Below, piece after piece: positions 43,439 through 53,000 of a stretch of DNA of 64,000 nucleotides. This stretch comes from Chloroflexota bacterium (GTDB lineage Bacteria > Chloroflexota > Anaerolineae > Promineifilales > Promineifilaceae), in NCBI GenBank assembly GCA_017993775.1, contig JAGOMA010000002.1:62001-126000 (forward strand), read 5' to 3'. The position numbers and the translations under genes were made by a program. Position 1 is the first letter of the stretch, and every line of letters starts with the position of its first letter. The notes under the pieces are model-generated. The model made no database searches. It was not told the origin of the DNA and saw only the letters and a program-made list of their open reading frames with translations.

Positions 43439-44251
43439 ATGTTGCCTGATAATTTGGCTGGACTACAAACGATCTGGTGGGGGCGAATTATCCTGATTGT
43501 CAGTTTTTACTTGCTGGCCTGGATATTTCATCATCTGAGCAAATATCTGGCGCGGCGCATGGTCCAGGTGAAGCGTTTTTCGGGCAAACGGCAAAGCATC
43601 CGCCCGGAACGCCTGTTGACACTGCGCGATCTGGTGAGCAGCGGCCTGACGTTTTTGGGCTTTGGCATGGCCACGTTGTTCAGCCTGTCGTTATTTGTCG
43701 ACGCGGATACGCTGGTGTGGATGATTGGGTTGTTTAGCGCGGCGTTTGGCTTGGGAGCACGGCCGTTACTCAGCGATTTCCTCACTGGCGCCAGCTTTAT
43801 CTTTGAAGACACCTTCGATGTGGGCGAAAAAGTGGAAATCATGGGGTCGAGCAGCCATATCGAGGGGGTGGTAGAGATGGTTAACCTGCGCACAACGCAG
43901 ATTCGCGCCCCTACCGGGGAACTTCTGACTGTGCCCAATGGCGAAATTCGTCTGGTGCGCAACTTCAGCCGCGGCCGTTTCTCCGTCGCCGACGTTAAGC
44001 TGATGATCGAGACCGAAAACCTGCATCAGGCTGTCGACTTGCTGACCGCGCTGCGAGAGGAAGCGGTGACTCTGCTGCCCAATTTGCTGGAACCCTGGCA
44101 GGTGATCAGCGTGTCGGGCGAGATGGGGCAGCAGACAGAGCTGACGTTGATAGCCAAGGCGCGCTTTGGCAAAGCGGCCGAAATGCGTCCGCGTTTGTTA
44201 GCCCTGGTGCAAGAACGTCTGGCCGAAGCGGGCATCCAACTCGGCGGGTAG
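43439..44251 (+). CDS. MscS-family mechanosensitive channel
   Basis: A 270-residue protein with three helices (~8-30, ~55-80, ~88-115). The pore-lining third helix region FSAAFGLGARPLLSDFLTGASFIFEDTFDVGEKVEI is the MscS signature, followed by the beta domain (GVVEMVNLRTTQIRAPTGELLTVPNGEI) and a C-terminal alpha/beta domain. It is a small-conductance osmotic release channel in the cytoplasmic membrane. ATG 43439 follows AAGGAG at 43426; the upstream open frame is not conserved and includes an octamer. Confidence 0.9.
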   Translation: MLPDNLAGLQTIWWGRIILIVSFYLLAWIFHHLSKYLARRMVQVKRFSGKRQSIRPERLLTLRDLVSSGLTFLGFGMATLFSLSLFVDADTLVWMIGLFSAAFGLGARPLLSDFLTGASFIFEDTFDVGEKVEIMGSSSHIEGVVEMVNLRTTQIRAPTGELLTVPNGEIRLVRNFSRGRFSVADVKLMIETENLHQAVDLLTALREEAVTLLPNLLEPWQVISVSGEMGQQTELTLIAKARFGKAAEMRPRLLALVQERLAEAGIQLGG

Positions 44252-44342
44252 GGGTGTAAACGAATGGCTTGCGTTGGGTAAACGGCCGTATCAATCCCTA
44301 TAATCACCATTCATGAATGTTACTACTCGGGTTTGTCCGGGA

Positions 44343-44401
44343 AGACCCCAGGGTTTAAGGTCCAAAAGGCCTAACTTCGCAAGAGCAAAACTTTAGGGTC
44401 T
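44343..44401. repeat. CCCTAAGGG intergenic element, copy 6
   Basis: Left AGACCCCAGGGTTTAAGG and right AAAACTTTAGGGTCT ends with the interior TTCGCAAGAGC. It is closest to copies 2 and 4 (TCCAAAAGGCCTAACTT interior). Between mscS and the propeller lipoprotein gene. Confidence 0.8.
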
Positions 44402-44445
44402 GTCGGGTTATTCATGAATTTTGATTTCGGGTAAACGAGGTGTCT

Positions 44446-46440
44446 ATGGGGAAATGGCGGTTCCTCTGTTTGTTGGTTGTTGTTTGGGGCAGCGGGCTGA
44501 TGGCTTGCGCGCAGCAGGATTCGACGGCCGTTCCCACCCCGCCGTTATTGGCCGCAACTCAGCCGCCGGTCACGGCCGTGTCCACCGCCGAGCCAGCGCC
44601 AGAGTTGTCTATCCCCACACCTGTCCCCCAGCCCACAGCATCGGCAACGGCCGTATTCCCGCCACCCAACTACTTCGCCCACATCCGCCAATTTATCCAG
44701 AACGACGCTCGGCAAACGGCCGTTTCCGGCATCCTCATGGGCCAAAACGGCCCGCAGTTAACCGAACTGCCCATCCCCGGCGGTGTGCGCGTCTTTAGCG
44801 GCGATTATGCGCGCACCAGCAATCAAATCCTCTTCACCGATCGCGCCCACGCCGCCGGACCCGCCAGCCTGGCAGCCGGGCCGCTGCGCCGCCTGACCAT
44901 GAGCAGCGGCCAAACCGACACCCTGATCGCAGACAATGTGGTTAACTTTGCCTGGGCGCCGGATGGCAAAGCCTTCGCCTACATCCTGGCTGTCGATGAC
45001 ACCTACCAACTGCGCTGGCATTCGGCCATTGGCGAAGATTTCCTTCTGGCGGTCGATGTGCCCCGCGCCTTCAGCATTGCGCCCTCCGGCGATAAAATCG
45101 CCTTCACCCGCGAGTCGGGCTACGACCTGGGCGGCGAACCGGGCCTGTACGTGGTAGACATCGCCTCCAGGCAAGAGCAGCAAATTTCGGCCGTCGATCG
45201 CGCCGGATTGGGCGGCAGCGACGCCGCCTGGCAGCCGATCTGGTCGCCCGACGAGAGCAGCCTGCTGCTGCAACTCTCCGCCGCAGACGGCCCGCGGTGG
45301 GTTTGGCTAGCGGCCAACGGCCGTGCCGAACTTACCTTTCCCGCCGCCGCCTTAGACGAAGCCGTCAACGCCATCTGGCAGCAAACCAATCCAGACGCCG
45401 CTAAAGCGATGTGCGCCAACACCACCATGGTTTTACTGAACGGCCGTACCCTCATTACCGGCGTCGCGTCTTGCCCGCAACCCAACGGCGGCCAGATGCC
45501 CGGCAGGTATCTGGCCTTGTTTTCTATCGACGCGGAAACCGGCGAGGTGGCGGTCAAGGAACTGCTCTCGCTAACCAGAGCCGCGATTTTGGCCGGTTGG
45601 GCAACGCCCGGCGAGTCGGTGTTTGTCGTGGGAGAAGAGGCAGTTGTGGTGGTTTTACCGGCGGCTCCCGCCAGCCCGTCTACACTGACGGCCGTGATCG
45701 ATCCCGCCACGGAAACCTCGCCCGATGGTCTTTGGCAGGCGATTTATGGCCTGTCGGCTCCGGTAGAAAGCGGCGACAATGGGCAAGTTTATCGCGCATA
45801 TCTGGCAGTGCAGCAGGTGGGCGGCAATGTAAAGTGGACGGCCGTAGACGAATGGCGGCCCTATGGTTTAGGGTTGGATTATCCGGCGCCGCTGCAATGG
45901 TCGGGCGACGGCCGTTACCTCTACTTCACCAATCGCCCCATCGTTGATGGCTGCGGCCTGTTTGCCAATGGCTCCGACCTCTGGCGGCTGGACCTGACGG
46001 ACGGGACCTACGTGCAGTTGGTGTCTTACGTGGGCACGTCCATCGCCCTATCGCCCGATGAGCAAACGCTGGCCTATGCCAGCTTTGGTTCGGGCGGGCC
46101 GCGTCAGGTAATTTTACGGAATGTGGCTACGGGCGCAGAGCGCACCATCAATCTGGATGACGATTTGCCGGCCACGGCGGGCAATTTGGTTTGGTCGCCG
46201 GACGGCGCGCGCCTGCTGGCAACGGTAGCCTACAACCCCTGCCTGCCGCCCGACTGGACCCACTCGATTTTCCTGGTGGACGTGGCCGCAGCAACGGCCG
46301 TGCCCCTCATCAACCACGACGACCGCCGCTTTACTACGATGGGCTGGATGGATACGGCCGTTGCCCGTCTCATCGACACAGATGGCGCAAGCTGGCTGCT
46401 AGACGCTAACACCGGCGACCTGACACCCATCGCCAAATAA
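44446..46440 (+). CDS. Lipoprotein with WD40-like/TolB-type beta-propeller
   Basis: A 664-residue protein: lipoprotein signal (LMACAQQD, Cys near 21), a long Pro/Thr/Ala linker (~25-80) and repeated propeller strands. The repeats include FAWAPDGKAFAYIL, IAPSGDKIAFTRESG, QPIWSPDESSLLLQLS, LQWSGDGRYLYFTN, IALSPDEQTLAYAS and LVWSPDGARLLATVA, the WSPDG pattern of PD40 (TolB-like) blades. It should bind something outside the membrane. ATG 44446 is chosen over GTG 44440 because of the CGAGG site. It contains at least eleven ACGGCCGT octamers, giving TAV and NGR tripeptides. Confidence 0.85.
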   Translation: MGKWRFLCLLVVVWGSGLMACAQQDSTAVPTPPLLAATQPPVTAVSTAEPAPELSIPTPVPQPTASATAVFPPPNYFAHIRQFIQNDARQTAVSGILMGQNGPQLTELPIPGGVRVFSGDYARTSNQILFTDRAHAAGPASLAAGPLRRLTMSSGQTDTLIADNVVNFAWAPDGKAFAYILAVDDTYQLRWHSAIGEDFLLAVDVPRAFSIAPSGDKIAFTRESGYDLGGEPGLYVVDIASRQEQQISAVDRAGLGGSDAAWQPIWSPDESSLLLQLSAADGPRWVWLAANGRAELTFPAAALDEAVNAIWQQTNPDAAKAMCANTTMVLLNGRTLITGVASCPQPNGGQMPGRYLALFSIDAETGEVAVKELLSLTRAAILAGWATPGESVFVVGEEAVVVVLPAAPASPSTLTAVIDPATETSPDGLWQAIYGLSAPVESGDNGQVYRAYLAVQQVGGNVKWTAVDEWRPYGLGLDYPAPLQWSGDGRYLYFTNRPIVDGCGLFANGSDLWRLDLTDGTYVQLVSYVGTSIALSPDEQTLAYASFGSGGPRQVILRNVATGAERTINLDDDLPATAGNLVWSPDGARLLATVAYNPCLPPDWTHSIFLVDVAAATAVPLINHDDRRFTTMGWMDTAVARLIDTDGASWLLDANTGDLTPIAK

Positions 46441-46468
46441 GCCCATCGCCGGCAGCACGCCACCCACA

Positions 46469-46489
46469 ACGTATGACGTATGACGCCCG
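46469..46489. repeat. ACGTATG heptamer tract
   Basis: ACGTATG twice, then ACGCCCG, in seven-base register 29 bases after the propeller gene stop. Weak by itself but consistent with the other heptamer tracts in gene gaps. Confidence 0.55.
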
Positions 46490-46663
46490 ACAACTTGACA
46501 TTCCTCTCTTGTCCTCAATCCGGTGACCTCGTATCATGTTCACACACAATTAACCTTTTCATCCATCCAATACCCAAAATCAACCGCAGCGACAAAACAG
46601 CCCTGATCCTCGTCTTGTTTTGTAGCGGCTGCTTTGCGAAATAAATTTTCAGGAGATGTTTTC

Positions 46664-48847
46664 ATGAAACAAGTGCTCATCATTCACCTCAACCAGGACA
46701 ACAACACCGAAGTAGTTCAATTTCTTGGGCAGGAAATCCAAATCCAGCGCAAAGGCTGCAACGGCGACCCGGAACAAGCTCGCGCCCTCATTGCCGAGTA
46801 TGATGGCAAAGTAGACGCCATCGGCCTGGATGGGTTGCCGGCCGTCCTGGAACTTGGCCCCTTCAACCAACCTCACGAAATTGGACAAACACTTCCGGCC
46901 GTTGCCCAAACCACTCCGGTTGTCGATGGCAGCGGCATCCGCGCCGGGTTAGAACGATGGGGTGTCATCCTCGCCGACCGCGCCCAACCGGGTATTTTTG
47001 CCCAAAAGCACATCCTCATGGTTCCCGGCCTCAACCATCCCGGCCTTACTCAGGCCCTCAGCCGCCGCAGCCCGCATGTACGCTACGCCGACCCGGTCGT
47101 TTATTTCGCCATGCCCCAGTTTCCCGGCATAGGCAGCCAGATCACCTTCAATCGCGCCGCCCCCGGAACCCTGGAACAACTGCAAGCCGCATCCTTCCGG
47201 CGAATCCGTCCCCAGGCAGGCGAGCCGGGCACAGCCCGCGCCGCCGCGCCCTTTGATTGGGCCGACATCATCGCCGGCGATATAGGCGCGATTCGCCGTT
47301 ACGCCCCGGCTAAGCTCAAACACAAAACCGTCGTCGTCGAATGCGCCAGCGATACAGACGTGGCCGACTTGCGCGAACGCGGCGTGGCCATCCTTGTTAC
47401 CCTGATGCCCTCCACCGAAGGCGAAAAGAGCCTGGGCCGCTGGCCAGCCGCAGCCATCGAAGCGATGCTCGCCGCTTTACGCTCCAACACCACCGACCCA
47501 CTAACCGAAGACACCTACCTCGATCTGATGGCCGAAATCGAATGGACGCCGGGTATCCGCTACCTTCAGCCATCCGAAACCGGCATCAACCGCTTTGCCT
47601 TTGTCATCCACCCGCTCAACATTAAATTCATCCACAACGATCCGCGCTTCCGTTGGACCCGCTACCTGCCCAACAAACTGGTGGAAACCGTTGCCGCCTA
47701 CATGCCGCCAATGTACATTTCCCGCATTACCGGCGGTCAATCCCCCACCACCGGCCAGAAAATCGAAGGCTATCTCTTCAGTCTGGCGGCCACGCCGCGC
47801 GAAATGATGCGGCATGGCGAGCGCTTCACCTACAATCGCCTGAATGCTGCCGCCCGCATGTCCGAACGCAAAGGGGCGCGTATCATGGGCTTAGGCGCAT
47901 TTACCAGCGTCGTTGGCGACGCCGGCATTACCGTCGCTCACGAATCGGACATCGCCATCACCAGCGGCAACAGCCTGACAGTGTCGGCCACCCTGGAAGC
48001 GGCCAAACAGGCGGTTATCAAAATGGGCGCCAAAGATTTAACAAAAGGCAAGGTGATGATCATCGGGGCGACCGGCTCGATTGGCTCGATTTGTTCGCGT
48101 TTGTTGGCCCAGGCCATTTTCGACGTGGTATTGGTGTCGATTGAGCCAGAGCGGCTGATCGACCTGAAGCGCACCATTCAAGAAGAGACGCCGGGCGCAA
48201 ACGTCACCATTGCCACCAAAGCGGACGGTTTGTTGGGCGACTGCGATCTGATTGTAACGGCGACCTCGGCGTTTGGGCAGCGTATTGTGGACATCAGCCG
48301 ATGCAAACCGGGCGCAGTTGTGTGCGATGTCGCCCGACCGGCAGACATTAACAAAGCGGAAGCCGATTTGCGCCCCGACGTGTTGGTGATTGAAAGCGGT
48401 GAGGTGTTGATTCCTGGCGACATTGATTTTGGTTACAACATCGGGCTGCCGCCAAAAACGGCGTATGCCTGTCTGGCAGAGACGGCGCTGCTGGCAATGG
48501 AAGGGCGGTTTGAAGATTATACGCTCGGCCGTAACATCACCATTGAGCGGGTGAAGGAAATTTATCACCTGTTTAAGAAACATGAGTTCCAGATTGCCGG
48601 GCTGCGCTCGTTTGATGAGTATGTGACAGATGAGGTTGTCGCCGAAAAGCGCAAACTGGCTGATCAATATCGCAATGATCCTGCTTTGTTTGCTCGTGTG
48701 CAAAAGGAAGCGATGGCAAAAATTGCCACAATGCCGGTGATGGCTAAGGGCGTTGAAGCAGCGAAGGACAATTCAACCCGAACTATCGCCCTGGGCGTGG
48801 CTGGCGTGGGCTTGCTGGCTTTGCTGCTGCGCCGCCGCGCAAAATAA
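46664..48847 (+). CDS. Acyl-ACP-reductase-like protein with N-terminal extension and C-terminal helix
   Basis: A 727-residue protein. Residues ~309-680 match cyanobacterial long-chain acyl-ACP reductase along its length: [36 protein letters not shown], the Rossmann loop [14 protein letters not shown] (~466), and [23 protein letters not shown], where the Cys (~602) matches the catalytic Cys. AAR reduces fatty acyl-ACP to aldehyde. Residues 1-308 are an extra domain I do not recognise (includes [18 protein letters not shown]). Residues ~695-722 are a membrane helix ending RRRAK. No aldehyde-deformylating oxygenase is nearby. No ACGGCCGT octamer occurs in the gene. Quinate/shikimate-dehydrogenase-type annotation is possible but weaker. 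Confidence 0.7.
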   Translation: MKQVLIIHLNQDNNTEVVQFLGQEIQIQRKGCNGDPEQARALIAEYDGKVDAIGLDGLPAVLELGPFNQPHEIGQTLPAVAQTTPVVDGSGIRAGLERWGVILADRAQPGIFAQKHILMVPGLNHPGLTQALSRRSPHVRYADPVVYFAMPQFPGIGSQITFNRAAPGTLEQLQAASFRRIRPQAGEPGTARAAAPFDWADIIAGDIGAIRRYAPAKLKHKTVVVECASDTDVADLRERGVAILVTLMPSTEGEKSLGRWPAAAIEAMLAALRSNTTDPLTEDTYLDLMAEIEWTPGIRYLQPSETGINRFAFVIHPLNIKFIHNDPRFRWTRYLPNKLVETVAAYMPPMYISRITGGQSPTTGQKIEGYLFSLAATPREMMRHGERFTYNRLNAAARMSERKGARIMGLGAFTSVVGDAGITVAHESDIAITSGNSLTVSATLEAAKQAVIKMGAKDLTKGKVMIIGATGSIGSICSRLLAQAIFDVVLVSIEPERLIDLKRTIQEETPGANVTIATKADGLLGDCDLIVTATSAFGQRIVDISRCKPGAVVCDVARPADINKAEADLRPDVLVIESGEVLIPGDIDFGYNIGLPPKTAYACLAETALLAMEGRFEDYTLGRNITIERVKEIYHLFKKHEFQIAGLRSFDEYVTDEVVAEKRKLADQYRNDPALFARVQKEAMAKIATMPVMAKGVEAAKDNSTRTIALGVAGVGLLALLLRRRAK

Positions 48848-48888
48848 CAAGACGCCGATTCACGCATGCTATGCGTTTTCTCTGGTGG

Positions 48889-48953
48889 AAACCCTAAGGG
48901 TTTGGCTGAACCGGGAGCATTTTTCAGAGGTCAAACAAACCTTTAGGGCTTTT
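48889..48953. repeat. CCCTAAGGG intergenic element, copy 7
   Basis: Left AAACCCTAAGGGTTT, right AAACCTTTAGGGCTTTT. The interior TGAACCGGGAGCATTTTTC then AGAGGTCAAA aligns with copy 3. Between the reductase-like gene and the peptidase. Confidence 0.85.
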
Positions 48954-49058
48954 CAGTGATCTGCTGTTTTTGAATTGTGGCGGATCTTCCCATTCAACTT
49001 TCTAAAACGTCATAGTGGGGTTAACATAGGCGTCTGATTATTTTTTACAGGAGCGCCC

Positions 49059-51116
49059 ATGAACTCGACCCGCAAATTTCATTATCCCAACGCCCGCCGC
49101 GCCGATGTGGTGGATGATTTTCACGGTACGGCCGTTTCCGACCCCTATCGCTGGCTAGAAGACCCTCATTCGCCTGAAACCCAGGCGTTTGTCGCCGCGC
49201 AAAACAAGCTGACGCGTAGCTTCATCGACGAATTATCGGTGCGCGCTGCCTGGCAGCAGCGGCTGACAGCCCTGTGGGATTATCCCAAAGTGTCGCCGCC
49301 GAAAGTGCGGAACGGCCGTTTCTTCTTCTTGCGCAACGACGGCCTGCAAAACCAGGCTGTGCTCTACCGGCAAGATGGCCCGGACGGCCGTCCTACGCCT
49401 CTGCTCGACCCCAATACCCTGAGCGAAGATGGAACCGTCGCCCTGATTGGTCAGTCGTATACCGGAGACGGCCGTTTTCTGGCCTACTCTCTCGCCGTCA
49501 GCGGTAGCGATTGGCAAGAAATCCGCGTCCGCGACACAGACACTGGGCAAGACACCGACGACCTGATCCAGTGGTGCAAGTTCACCAACGCCGCCTGGCT
49601 GCCCGACAATTCCGGCTTTTTCTATGCCCGCTACCCCGCCCCCGGCGAACTGCCCGACGCGCCGCCCAGCACACACCAACAGGTCTATCTGCATCGCCTC
49701 AGCGCGCCGCAAAACGAAGACACATTGGTTTACGCCCGCCCGGATGCGCCTGATTTGGGCTTTATGCCCCAGGTGAGCGACGACGGCCGTTACCTCCTCC
49801 TCGCCGTCTGGGAAGGCACCGACAACCGCAACCGCGTCTATTACCGCGACCTGTCCGCCGACGCCGATTTTGTGCGTCTGATCGACGTGATGGAAGCCAA
49901 ATACGAATTTCTGACCAACGATGGCCCTGTGTTTTACTTCATCACTGATCTGGAAGCGATGAACGGCCGTATCATCGCCATCGACATATCCCAACCCGAC
50001 CGGGCCAACTGGCGTGAGATTGTGCCGGAAAGCGAAGATGTGGTGGAAACGGCCGTGGTTGTCCACGACGAATTCATCATCGACTACCTCCACCACGCCC
50101 ACCACCGCCTCCGCCGCTTTGCCCTGGATGGCGCGCCGCGCGGCGACATCCCCCTGCCCACCCTCGGCTCCGTCGCCCTGCTCACCGGCAAACGCGCCCA
50201 CGATGCACTTTACTTCATCTTCCAATCCTTCCTCTACCCGCCCACCGTCTTCCACTACGATTTTGCCACACACACCCCAACCATCTGGGCGCAGCCACAG
50301 GTCGCCTTCGCCCCCGACGCCTACGAAACCACCCAGGTCTTCGCCGAATCGCCAGACAGAACCCGCGTACCCATCTTTCTCACCCATAAAAAGGAGCTGC
50401 CGCTGGCGGGAAACAACCCCACCCTGCTGTACGGTTATGGCGGCTTCAACATCAGCCTGCCGCCGGTGTTTTCGCCCACGCATCTGGCGTGGCTGCAGCA
50501 AGGCGGCGTTTACGCTCAGGCCAATTTGCGCGGTGGCACCGAATATGGCGAAGCCTGGCATCAGGCCGGCATGTTGGACCGCAAACAAAATGTCTTCGAC
50601 GATTTTATCGCCGCCGCCGAATGGCTCATCGCCCACGGCTATACCCGGCCGGAAAAATTAGCCATCGAAGGACGCAGCAACGGCGGCCTGCTGGTAGCCG
50701 CCTGCCTCTTACAGCGGCCGGATTTGTACGGCGCGGTTCACTGCGGCGTGCCGGTCATCGACATGCTGCGCTACCACAAATTCACCGCCGGACGTTACTG
50801 GACCAGCGAGTATGGCAATGCCGAGGAAAACCCGGCGCATTTCCAGTTCATGATGGCTTACTCGCCGCTGCACAACGTCCGTGATGGCGTGAGTTATCCA
50901 CCCACCCTCATCACCACCGCCGAAACCGATGACCGCGTGGTTCCCATGCACGCCGAAAAATTCGCCGCCACTCTGCAAGCCGCCGACGCTGGAAACCATC
51001 CCCTGCTGCTGCGCGTGGAAACCAAAGCCGGCCACGGCCTGGGCAAACCCACCGGCAAGCTCATCGAGGAGTCTGCTGATGTGTACAGCTTCCTCTGGAC
51101 AATGCTGCATAGCTGA
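49059..51116 (+). CDS. Prolyl oligopeptidase family peptidase (S9A)
   Basis: A 685-residue serine peptidase: an N-terminal cap and seven-bladed propeller (~75-410), then the alpha/beta-hydrolase domain with GRSNGGLLVAA (Ser ~540), TAETDDRVVP (Asp ~624) and KAGHGLGKP (His ~658) in the correct order. GNNPTLLYGYGGF and LRGGTEYGEAWHQAG form the oxyanion-hole region. The enzyme cleaves short peptides after proline in the cytoplasm; no signal peptide is visible. ATG 49059 follows AGGAG at 49049. The stop lies in a heptamer repeat tract. Confidence 0.92.
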   Translation: MNSTRKFHYPNARRADVVDDFHGTAVSDPYRWLEDPHSPETQAFVAAQNKLTRSFIDELSVRAAWQQRLTALWDYPKVSPPKVRNGRFFFLRNDGLQNQAVLYRQDGPDGRPTPLLDPNTLSEDGTVALIGQSYTGDGRFLAYSLAVSGSDWQEIRVRDTDTGQDTDDLIQWCKFTNAAWLPDNSGFFYARYPAPGELPDAPPSTHQQVYLHRLSAPQNEDTLVYARPDAPDLGFMPQVSDDGRYLLLAVWEGTDNRNRVYYRDLSADADFVRLIDVMEAKYEFLTNDGPVFYFITDLEAMNGRIIAIDISQPDRANWREIVPESEDVVETAVVVHDEFIIDYLHHAHHRLRRFALDGAPRGDIPLPTLGSVALLTGKRAHDALYFIFQSFLYPPTVFHYDFATHTPTIWAQPQVAFAPDAYETTQVFAESPDRTRVPIFLTHKKELPLAGNNPTLLYGYGGFNISLPPVFSPTHLAWLQQGGVYAQANLRGGTEYGEAWHQAGMLDRKQNVFDDFIAAAEWLIAHGYTRPEKLAIEGRSNGGLLVAACLLQRPDLYGAVHCGVPVIDMLRYHKFTAGRYWTSEYGNAEENPAHFQFMMAYSPLHNVRDGVSYPPTLITTAETDDRVVPMHAEKFAATLQAADAGNHPLLLRVETKAGHGLGKPTGKLIEESADVYSFLWTMLHS

Positions 51117-51171
51117 GAGATTAGAGACTGGGGACTGGAGACTGGGGATTGGGAAATTCGGGACTGTGGGA
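51116..51171 (+). repeat. GGAGACT-type heptamer tract
   Basis: Eight units in seven-base register: AGAGATT, AGAGACT, GGGGACT, GGAGACT, GGGGATT, GGGAAAT, TCGGGAC, TGTGGGA. It begins within the peptidase stop codon. The units match those at the prmC-tsaC junction. Confidence 0.85.
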
Positions 51172-51184
51172 TTTTGTTGGCCTG

Positions 51185-51254
51185 GCGTGAGGCGTGATGC
51201 GCGATGCGTGAGGCGTGAGGTCTCTCTGGTTACGCATCTCGCTTCACGCATCAT
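51185..51254. repeat. GCGTGAG heptamer tract with inverted arm
   Basis: GCGTGAG, GCGTGAT, GCGCGAT, GCGTGAG, GCGTGAG in register (51185-51219), then the reverse-complement style ACGCATC, TCGCTTC, ACGCATC (51231-51251), allowing a hairpin. With the tract at 51116 it fills the peptidase-regulator gap (348 bases), of which the last 200 bases hold only the iron-regulator promoter. Confidence 0.8.
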
Positions 51255-51407
51255 GTGATATTTCCCCTATACTTCCTTTAAAGACAAAAATCTCCAGTCT
51301 CTCCTCCCTTAACCCCGGTTAACTTTAAACTGAACCTGTCCTTAATGACAATCGTCCCCAGGGCGGCTGACATATGTCATTGCCGCAGGATTGCCTGTGC
51401 CGTAAGA

Positions 51408-51450
51408 TAAGGTTATCCTTAATATTAAATTTTTAGGTAAGCCTTATAAT
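51408..51450 (+). promoter_or_regulatory. Promoter and putative DtxR-type operator of the iron operon
   Basis: A perfect -10 TATAAT at 51445-51450, 14 bases before ATG 51465, implying a very short leader. Overlapping it is TTAGGTAAGCCTTATAA (51433-51449), and a palindrome TAAGGTTATCCTTA (51408-51421) lies one turn upstream. Both resemble the TTAGGTTAGGCTAACCTAA-type boxes of DtxR/IdeR regulators, so autoregulation by metal is likely. The -35 is not recognisable. Confidence 0.6.
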
Positions 51451-51464
51451 TAATTGCATGGCCC

Positions 51465-52142
51465 ATGAAACACGAATCTTTTAACGAAAGCGTCGAAATG
51501 TATTTGAAAACTGTCAGCGAACTGGCCGCCGGGAACGACCTGGCGCCTATCTCGGCGCTGGCCGACCGTTTGGGCGTTTCTACTGTTTCGGCCACAGAGA
51601 TGGTGCATCGCCTGTGCGAGAAAGGGTTGCTGGACCACACGCCTTACAAGGGCGTGGCGTTAACAGAAGACGGCCGTCGCCGCGCCCAGCGAGTCATCCG
51701 GCGGCATCGGCTGTGGGAATGTTTTCTGGTGGACTTCTTGAATCTACCCTGGGAAAAGGTGCATGATTATGCCTGCCGGTTAGAACATGCTACGGACACG
51801 GCCGTTACCGAAGCCCTGGCCGCCTTTCTAAACCATCCCCAAACCTGCCCGCACGGCAACCCCATCCCCAGCGCGGCCGGCGACGTCGCCGCCGCCAACG
51901 ACAAACCTTTGGGTGACCTGCAACCCGGCGACCACGGCGCGATCACCCGCATCTACCCCGAGAGCCTGCTGTTGCTGGACTACCTGGCGGCGCGGGGCAT
52001 TTTGCCCGGCCAGCCGGTAGAGTTTGAAGAGATCGCCCCCTTTAACGGCCCGTTGATGATCAAAATCGGCAGTGAAACCCATGCTTTAGGGCAGGAAATT
52101 GCCGCCCATATTTTTACAGAACTCACTTATGACACTAACTGA
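51465..52142 (+). CDS. DtxR/MntR-family metal-dependent regulator
   Basis: A 225-residue regulator with the DtxR order: winged helix (ISALADRLGVSTVSATEMVHRLCEKGLLDHTPYKGVALTEDG, ~30-70), metal-binding dimerisation domain (HRLWECFLVDFLNLPWEKVHDYACRLEHA, ~80-110; the H-x-x-x-E/D/H pattern; CPHGNPIP), and a C-terminal SH3-like FeoA domain (~145-225). Binds Fe(II) or Mn(II) and represses uptake genes. ATG 51465 sits directly downstream of the operator. It overlaps feoA by 14 bases; feo genes follow, so iron is the likely signal. Confidence 0.9.
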   Translation: MKHESFNESVEMYLKTVSELAAGNDLAPISALADRLGVSTVSATEMVHRLCEKGLLDHTPYKGVALTEDGRRRAQRVIRRHRLWECFLVDFLNLPWEKVHDYACRLEHATDTAVTEALAAFLNHPQTCPHGNPIPSAAGDVAAANDKPLGDLQPGDHGAITRIYPESLLLLDYLAARGILPGQPVEFEEIAPFNGPLMIKIGSETHALGQEIAAHIFTELTYDTN

Positions 52143-52413
52143 TTTATTCCATTCCGGCGCCACCCTCCACAAACCACAAACGGCCACGGCCGTTCTCCCC
52201 CTCTCTTTGGCCGCCGCCGGCCAACCCTTGCGGCTGGTCGAAATTCACGCCGGACATGAACTGACCCACCGCCTGGCCGAACTCGGCCTGACGCGCGGCG
52301 TGGAACTGAAAGTTGTGCAAGACGCGGGCGGTCCTCTGCTCATCTCCGTGCGCGGCTCGCGCATCGCCATCGGCCGCGGCATGGCCCATAAGCTGATTGT
52401 GGCTCCGGTCTGA
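52129..52413 (+). CDS. feoA: Ferrous iron transport protein A
   Basis: A 94-residue SH3-like FeoA: PLSLAAAGQPLRLVEIHAGHELTHRLAELGLTRGVELKVVQDAGGPLLISVRGSRIAIGRGMAHKLIV, with the two conserved Gly/Arg turns. FeoA binds FeoB and is needed for ferrous uptake. ATG 52129 lies within the regulator stop region; the in-frame TTG 52099 is less likely. It is separated from feoB by a 62-base inverted heptamer tract. Confidence 0.88.
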   Translation: MTLTDLFHSGATLHKPQTATAVLPLSLAAAGQPLRLVEIHAGHELTHRLAELGLTRGVELKVVQDAGGPLLISVRGSRIAIGRGMAHKLIVAPV

Positions 52414-52415
52414 AT

Positions 52416-52477
52416 AGGGATTAGGGAGTGGAGATTGGGGGTTAGCGATCCCCAATCCCCAAACTCTAATCCCCAGC
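52416..52477. repeat. Inverted heptamer tract between feoA and feoB
   Basis: AATAGGG, ATTAGGG, AGTGGAG, ATTGGGG then the inverse CCCCAATCCCCAAAC with TAATCCCC can fold as an imperfect hairpin with a loop near 52440-52449. No T-run follows, so it is a possible RNA-stability or attenuation element, not a terminator. Confidence 0.65.
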
Positions 52478-52490
52478 CCCCTTTCCGATT

Positions 52491-53000
52491 ATGAACCAAT
52501 TCCTCATCGCCCTCGCCGGGAATCCCAACGCCGGCAAGAGCACCATTTTTAACGCGCTAACCGGCGAAAACCAGCATGTGGGCAACTGGCCGGGCAAGAC
52601 GGTAGCCAAGAAGGAAGGCAGCTTCCAGGTTGGCGACCTATCGGTGACGGTGGTGGACCTGCCGGGCACGTACAGCCTGACGGCTTACTCGCCGGAGGAA
52701 GTGATCGCCCGCGATTTTATTTTGCAGGCACGGCCGTCACTCGTCGTCACTGTGGTGGATGCGGCCAACCTGGAGCGCAACCTCTACCTGACGGTACAGG
52801 TGCTGGAGTTGGGCGCGCCGGTCATTATCGTCCTGAATATGACCGATCTGGCCGCCGGGCGCGGCATCGTCATAGACACCGAACGGTTGAGCCGGGAGTT
52901 GGGCGTGCCAGTGGTGACGGCCGTAGCCAGCCAGGGCAAAGGGCTAGACGAATTACGCGCGCTGATTGCGGCGGAGGCTAAAAACCATGCCTTTGCTTAA
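52491..53000 (+). CDS. feoB: FeoB N-terminal GTPase domain (separate polypeptide)
   Basis: A 169-residue G protein: G1 [10 protein letters not shown]3 [12 protein letters not shown] (DxxG), G4 NMTD and G5 SQGKG in proper order; [17 protein letters not shown] is the FeoB-type switch region. It ends just before the helical GDI domain. FeoB normally joins this domain and the membrane part in one chain of 700-800 residues. Here the frame closes at TAA 53000, after the membrane part has started in another frame. Confidence 0.88.
   Translation: MNQFLIALAGNPNAGKSTIFNALTGENQHVGNWPGKTVAKKEGSFQVGDLSVTVVDLPGTYSLTAYSPEEVIARDFILQARPSLVVTVVDAANLERNLYLTVQVLELGAPVIIVLNMTDLAAGRGIVIDTERLSRELGVPVVTAVASQGKGLDELRALIAAEAKNHAFA

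Noticed and set aside
49233..50636. A 467-codon open frame on - opposite the prolyl oligopeptidase
   Set aside because: Shadow of the well-supported peptidase; no motif, no ribosome site.
52987..53000. FeoB called a pseudogene
   Set aside because: All G motifs and permease gates are intact and the second frame has its own ribosome site, so a split functional protein is at least as likely.
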